Assembly (NCBI GenBank): GCA_947685225.1
Contig: CANTUV010000072.1
Location: 3,720,001 to 3,784,000 of the forward strand
DNA length: 64,000 nucleotides
Origin: Garcia nutans
Lineage: Eukaryota; Streptophyta; Magnoliopsida; Malpighiales; Euphorbiaceae
Reading direction: 5' to 3'
In this document: in pieces, positions 59,402 through 64,000 of the stretch
How positions within the stretch are numbered: the first letter of the stretch is position 1
How the letters are laid out: each line of letters opens with the position of its first letter
Made by a program: the position numbers and the translations under genes
Notes under the pieces: model-generated
Database searches by the model: none
Told to the model about the DNA's origin: nothing
Seen by the model: only the letters and a program-made list of their open reading frames with translations

Positions 59402-61481
59402 TGCTAAAATGGGCTCTTGAAATGAAAGGGGCATTGGGCGAGGTGCTATCTATGCTGGTGAATCTATTTGAACTCCTACTGAAGGTTTTGCTTCATCCAC
59501 CCATTGAGGATCTCTATCTTTCTATTTCAAGCTATTTCAAGAATGGGTGGCCCACATTGGGATATGGAACCGAGCACAGGTGAGCTGCCCCTACTAACTA
59601 GGGATTTAAATATGAAGTTGTTGGTAGTGCCTCTGCCTAACCCTCTACAGGGTATAAAACTGTTGGTTGAATCACTGGTCCTGCTCAATCAACTTGATAA
59701 AGTGCAATTGCTCTAAATCTGTGTGAAACGCCTATGTTGTGAGTGAATTTGCTTATGGATTTGAAATTGGTGCTTATAGGTATACCCTAGGGAAACTTGT
59801 TTTTTTATTCATTAGATTCAACTTGCTTTGTCTTTGCATTTGTTGTTGGCTCGCTTTCAAAAAGATAGATTTGATTTTGATTCAGCAGCATCCACTACCG
59901 AAAGGAATTGCCTTACTTACCGGCTGATCTTATTCCTGCTCGGAAATAAGAACTTTCTTTCTTTTTTTTTTCAAAAGCTTTATCTTAAGCCTAACAAAGA
60001 TAGAATGTTTCACTTGCCCTATCGCTTTCATTGCCCATAAAAACTATATCTCTATCGCTGCCTTCTTTTACCTTTTCATTACAAACAAAGCGATCTGCTT
60101 TTATAACTAATAAGACGTAAAAGAAAGGAGTCTCGATATTCATTCTAACTTTTGCTCTTAAAGAAAGAAGATCTGGATTTGACTAAGGAGAGCGCAGTTT
60201 ACTATATGAGTGAAGAGATTTAAGATAGCTAATAGCGAGTGGACTTTGCCCCTTTAGACATGCAATGAAGCTGAACAAGTTTACTCAGCTTGCACTTGAG
60301 TTTGAAGTCTTTCTTAATCCTAAACTAAATTAGCATTAAAAAATCCCCAAAGCTAAGACTACAACAACCGCTACCCGAGATAAAACTTTTTTGCGATGTG
60401 GTGTTATTCAAATTGATACGGCTTTTGATCTCGCATTCGATGATCATGAAAAAAAAAAAGAAAAATTAGATGGGAGATTTTAGTGGGACAATATGTCCTT
60501 ATATGCGATCATGGCAGATAAAGAAAAAAGAGCATTCCCGACTTGTGTCCATGATCTAGCCCATGCTTGCAAACTAGTCTATACCCACGGTCCAAACCGT
60601 GCCTGCAGTCTGACTCATTTCATCGCTCTAGTGTTAGAGCTTATCAATGACACTCTGGTCTGAACCACGAAGGCACCTACTAAGAAAAAAATGGGTATAA
60701 AAATGCTTTATACAAGAAATTAAAGAAGCAGCTATCGCGGGATTTCTGCATTCAAAAGTCTCGTACGTACTCCTCCAGCATCAAATGGAGAAATACCTTA
60801 TCCATTCCTCTCCCATTGGTAGAGCTTATTCCCATCCTCTCCCTAACGGGCTGGAAAATCCTTTTTCTATGGTATGGGTAAGTAAGTTGAAACCACCATT
60901 TGAATAAAAGGGTGGAGGGTGACTCTATTTGTATGCGCATTCACACGATGGGCATATTCCAAGATCTCCCGCAATGAGAACTTAACACATGGTTTATTGA
61001 TAGTAAGCTAATTTAAAAAATGGGTTGGTTTTTAATATTTTGTACAACTTAGGCTATGTGTTCTATTCACACTCTACTAAGCCGCACACAAGATCTAAGA
61101 TAGGTTTTGACCCCTTTCAGGAACCTTCTTACTATTAAGGGCTAATTCTGATGCAATAGAATGAAAAAAGAAGGGGGCTTAACACAGTGCTTTTTTTATG
61201 CATGGCTGCTCTGTTCTGGACAACCTCACTGCTTCTTTCGAGAGAAGCACTACCGTAATGCAGCCATTAAAGTGAACCATTCCTCTCTTTCATCCGCTTG
61301 GTGGTGTTCTTTTCCAGTCAATGCTGTGAGTAGCTGTCTCATCCGCTTGGTGGTGTTCTTTTCCAGTCAATGCTGTGAGTAGCTGTCTCATCCACTTGGT
61401 GGTGTTCTTTTCCAGTCAATGCTGTGAGTGCCTTCATTCGGCAATCAAATTCTCCAGATAGTGATTTGCTGATCATAATGT
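59402..61481. other. Plant mitochondrial-like intergenic DNA, part 2
   Basis: It continues the composition of 36782..42072 after element F. Includes a triplicated 49-bp unit (61290..61428). No mitochondrial gene recognised. Open frames are short and unremarkable. Confidence 0.5.
61290..61428. repeat. 49-bp unit in three tandem copies
   Basis: CATCCGCTTGGTGGTGTTCT starts at 61291 and 61340, with a single-base variant at 61389. Near-identity of the copies points to recent duplication. Confidence 0.9.
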
Positions 61482-61486
61482 CCGCC
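61482..61486. repeat. Target-site duplication of solo LTR H (partner 63457..63461)
   Basis: CCGCC on both sides of H. Confidence 0.9.
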
Positions 61487-63456
61487 TATGAGCCAGGATT
61501 TTTGCCCCCACTCCTGGTGGAATGGTTCTTGCAACTTCGGCACTGTTTAGGCTCAAGGTCTTAGAGAACACGGGCCTAAGTTTGAAGCGAAAAAATAGAA
61601 AGGGGTGGATGACTCAATTCCTAAGGAATCCCCAACCCCTTAATGGTTTCAGAAAGTTAGGCACATGTGGGAAAGGTGATAAATGGCCCAGCACCCCCAC
61701 AATGCCCGGTTCATTGGAACCGGCCTGCTTTTCAGGTCATAATATTATAAAATTCTTAAATATAATTATATTATCCATACTACATGCAATAATTAAAATA
61801 AAGCATCATTATATTAAAATCAAAGTAATTTTCAAACAAAATAAATAAATGGACACCCATTCGAGGATGAAAATGTGTCCTTACATCGGCCAATGTCTAA
61901 AACTAAATAGGACACCCACCAAAAGGTGGAAACGTATCCTTTACATTAATTTCAAAATATAAAAACAATTTAAATTACATGAAAATTAATTAATAAGGTA
62001 CCCAATAATGAAAACATACCTCTTACAATTTTAATACCAAAATAAACAAATAATAATCATAATAATAAAGAAAATATCCATACATGATAAATTAAACCAA
62101 TCAAACATCAAAATCAAATCAATCAATCATCAAAACATATAATAAACTAAATAATCAAATTTAAAATTAAATAAAGTAATAAATATATAAATTTTGGGTT
62201 CGCATCTTAAAATAGGGTTTTAGAATTTTAATTACTTAATTAGGGCTTTGGAAAAAAGAAAGTTAAATACACAGACTCATAATGCACAAATGAATATTAA
62301 CCCCTTCGACGAGCCCATACGGCAATCCTGCTAGCCGGTTAGCTGGTGGGGGTCAAAGGGGCAGCGCCCCGAAAAATTTTAAAAACTGGTTTTTAAGGAT
62401 GTAGGTTTTGGTGTTGAAAATTTTGAAAACTAGTTTTAGGGTTTGAGGAAAATATGATTAGGTTGGAAAATAAGGCTAGGGTTTTTTAGTTTAGAAATTA
62501 GGGTTTAGGTCATGGTTTTGGGATTTAGGTTTTATAAGTTAGGGTTTTAGAATGTTAAACAATTAAGGATTAATGGTTTGAAAATAGTTTAGGGTTTGGA
62601 TTAAGAATATTAAAATCATTATTATTTTTAAGTACTTAAGCTACTCTGATAATTTTTCTAAAACTTAAACGAAGCCACTGAAGCTACTGTGTTGTATTAA
62701 AACTTTAAATACATAACCTTTTGTGAATTAATTTAGGTGAATAAATAACATATTTAATACTTAAAACAATCAAAGCATAATATATTTATTTAGTTCAGAA
62801 CATACCTTCGTTGTTGGTTCCTCCATAATTTATTGAGTAAAATTCTGGCAGAACAATCACTAAGACAACACTAATTTGTTGCCTTGATTATGGATCCTCT
62901 CTTGTTGTTGATTCTTTTTTTAGATGGTAAACTACTTCCCCTAATAGTCACTGCCTCTCCAAGTTTCATCTAAAAAAAGTCCAAAGCCCCTTTAAAATAT
63001 CAAAGTCCTTTTTTTGTGTGTTTTAATGTAATATTTATATGCAACTAAAAAAAAAAAAAACCTAGTATATTAAGGAAATTAAAAATTGTTTTGGAAAAAA
63101 AATAAAAATCTAATAAAATAAGGTTTCAACAAAAACTGCATGAAGGCAAGCCGGGGGGCGAGCTGCGGGCTGGGAGCGGGCAAAATTGCGCGTGGGGCAC
63201 AATTTCGTCACAGCAGTAGATTGGCCCATGGCCAATTCTCCGCAAGTAAAACCTACAACGAATTGGCCCAAGCCAGTTAATCGCCGATTTTTTATTTTTT
63301 TATATATTTTTATTTTTATTTTTTATTTTCATTATTAAAAATAAATATTATAAGTAATAAATATTATTAAAATAAATATTATTTTATCAAAATAAATAAT
63401 AAATATTAAAATACCATAAAAATTATTTTAGACTGTTCAAAAATTAAGGGTCTACA
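61487..63456 (-). mobile_element. Element H: solo Tat/Ogre-like LTR
   Basis: On the minus strand it starts TGTAGACCCTTAATTTTTGA and ends CTCATA (CA changed to TA), 1970 bp, related to F's LTRs. No internal sequence or second LTR is present, and CCGCC duplications flank it, so it arose by LTR-LTR recombination. A GC-rich patch at about 62302..62372 has no counterpart in F. Confidence 0.88.
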
Positions 63457-63461
63457 CCGCC

Positions 63462-64000
63462 TTAGTAGCATTTCAAGTAATCGGTTCTAGGTTGGGGTGC
63501 GAATAGTATCATAGTTGTTTAGTCACCTTCCTCTTACATATTATTATCTAGGGGCTTTGAAGCTGGTGCCTTTACTTATGTCATTAGCAAGGTGTAAAGT
63601 ACTCCAATGCTCGCTTCATAAAGCTCTGCTCGTTGCTTTTCATCCTTGAGTACCTTACAACTTTTTCTGCTTTTGAAGTAGCATCTCTATCAGTTAGTGA
63701 GCTAGATGGTATTATAGATAAGGCCTTTGTGCAACTAGCTTTTTGGTTGGCTTAATTACGCTATAAGGGCTTGTAGCTAAAAGTCATCTTAATAGTTTAC
63801 TACCTTCCCACTTCCACTCCTCTCATTATCACTCGCCTCTCATTATCACTCAATCTCCCATTGGTCACCTAGAATCATTGCATTAGCTTTTCTAAACTAC
63901 GTCAAGTGAAGAGTGGCTTTAGCGGTGTAGTTTCTTGCCTCATAAATTTCTTTAACTTCTTCTTCTCCTTTTGATTAAGGCTTAGAGGATGAAATTGATT
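63462..64000. other. Plant mitochondrial-like intergenic DNA, part 3
   Basis: Sequence of the same style as part 2 resumes after solo LTR H and runs off the window. It contains a local direct repeat CTCTCATTATCACT (about 63814..63850). No gene recognised. Confidence 0.45.

Overview
This window is repeat-dense nuclear DNA of a flowering plant, most likely a eudicot. I find no intact host gene. Almost all of it is nested LTR retrotransposons of the Ty3/gypsy superfamily, set in sequence that resembles plant mitochondrial intergenic DNA. The plant assignment rests on three things: a chromovirus whose integrase ends in a chromodomain and which uses an initiator-Met tRNA primer site (TGGTATCAGAGC), Tat/Ogre-type elements with 3'-untranslated tandem arrays, and LTRs of 2.0 to 3.4 kb. 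I cannot name the species.

Left half (1..36781). The 3' end of a Tat/Ogre-like element (E) runs in from the left. Its 67-bp 3'UTR array is split by element A, a Del/Tekay chromovirus (69..33614, target duplication CCAAA). A keeps recognisable gag, protease, RT, RNase H, integrase and chromodomain, all broken by stops and frameshifts. Element B (6436..29904, minus strand, duplication GTGAC) sits inside A's integrase gene. B has 3.4-kb LTRs and about 3.5 kb of internal sequence without pol. Element C (12990..26146, plus strand, duplication CATTA) sits inside B and is a related non-coding element with 3.1-kb LTRs. Inside C's right LTR is D (21782..25036), a solo-LTR-like sequence with no target duplication. 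E's 3' LTR follows (34157..36461), then the diverged end of an older related LTR (36462..36781).

Right half (36782..64000). Mitochondrial-like sequence occupies 36782..42072, 59402..61481 and 63462..64000. It is interrupted by element F (42073..59396, minus, duplication AGGGG), a gag-only Tat/Ogre-like element with four classes of tandem array, and by solo LTR H (61487..63456, minus, duplication CCGCC). Element G (44017..50279, plus, duplication GGCGG) lies in F's 3' LTR and is an internally rearranged relative.

How the parts relate. A is the only element with pol, and B and C share its primer site and the sequence next to its polypurine tract, so an A-type element is a plausible source of enzymes for B and C. 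LTRs of A, B, C and D all carry, in the same order, a TATA-like box near 130 bp (not pinned in B or D), a GTAAGT donor, an 84-88 nt exon-like block bounded by TTAG|G and AG|GTAAGT, a tandem array, and a double hairpin near the 3' end. This conserved leader architecture is the most interesting signal I found.
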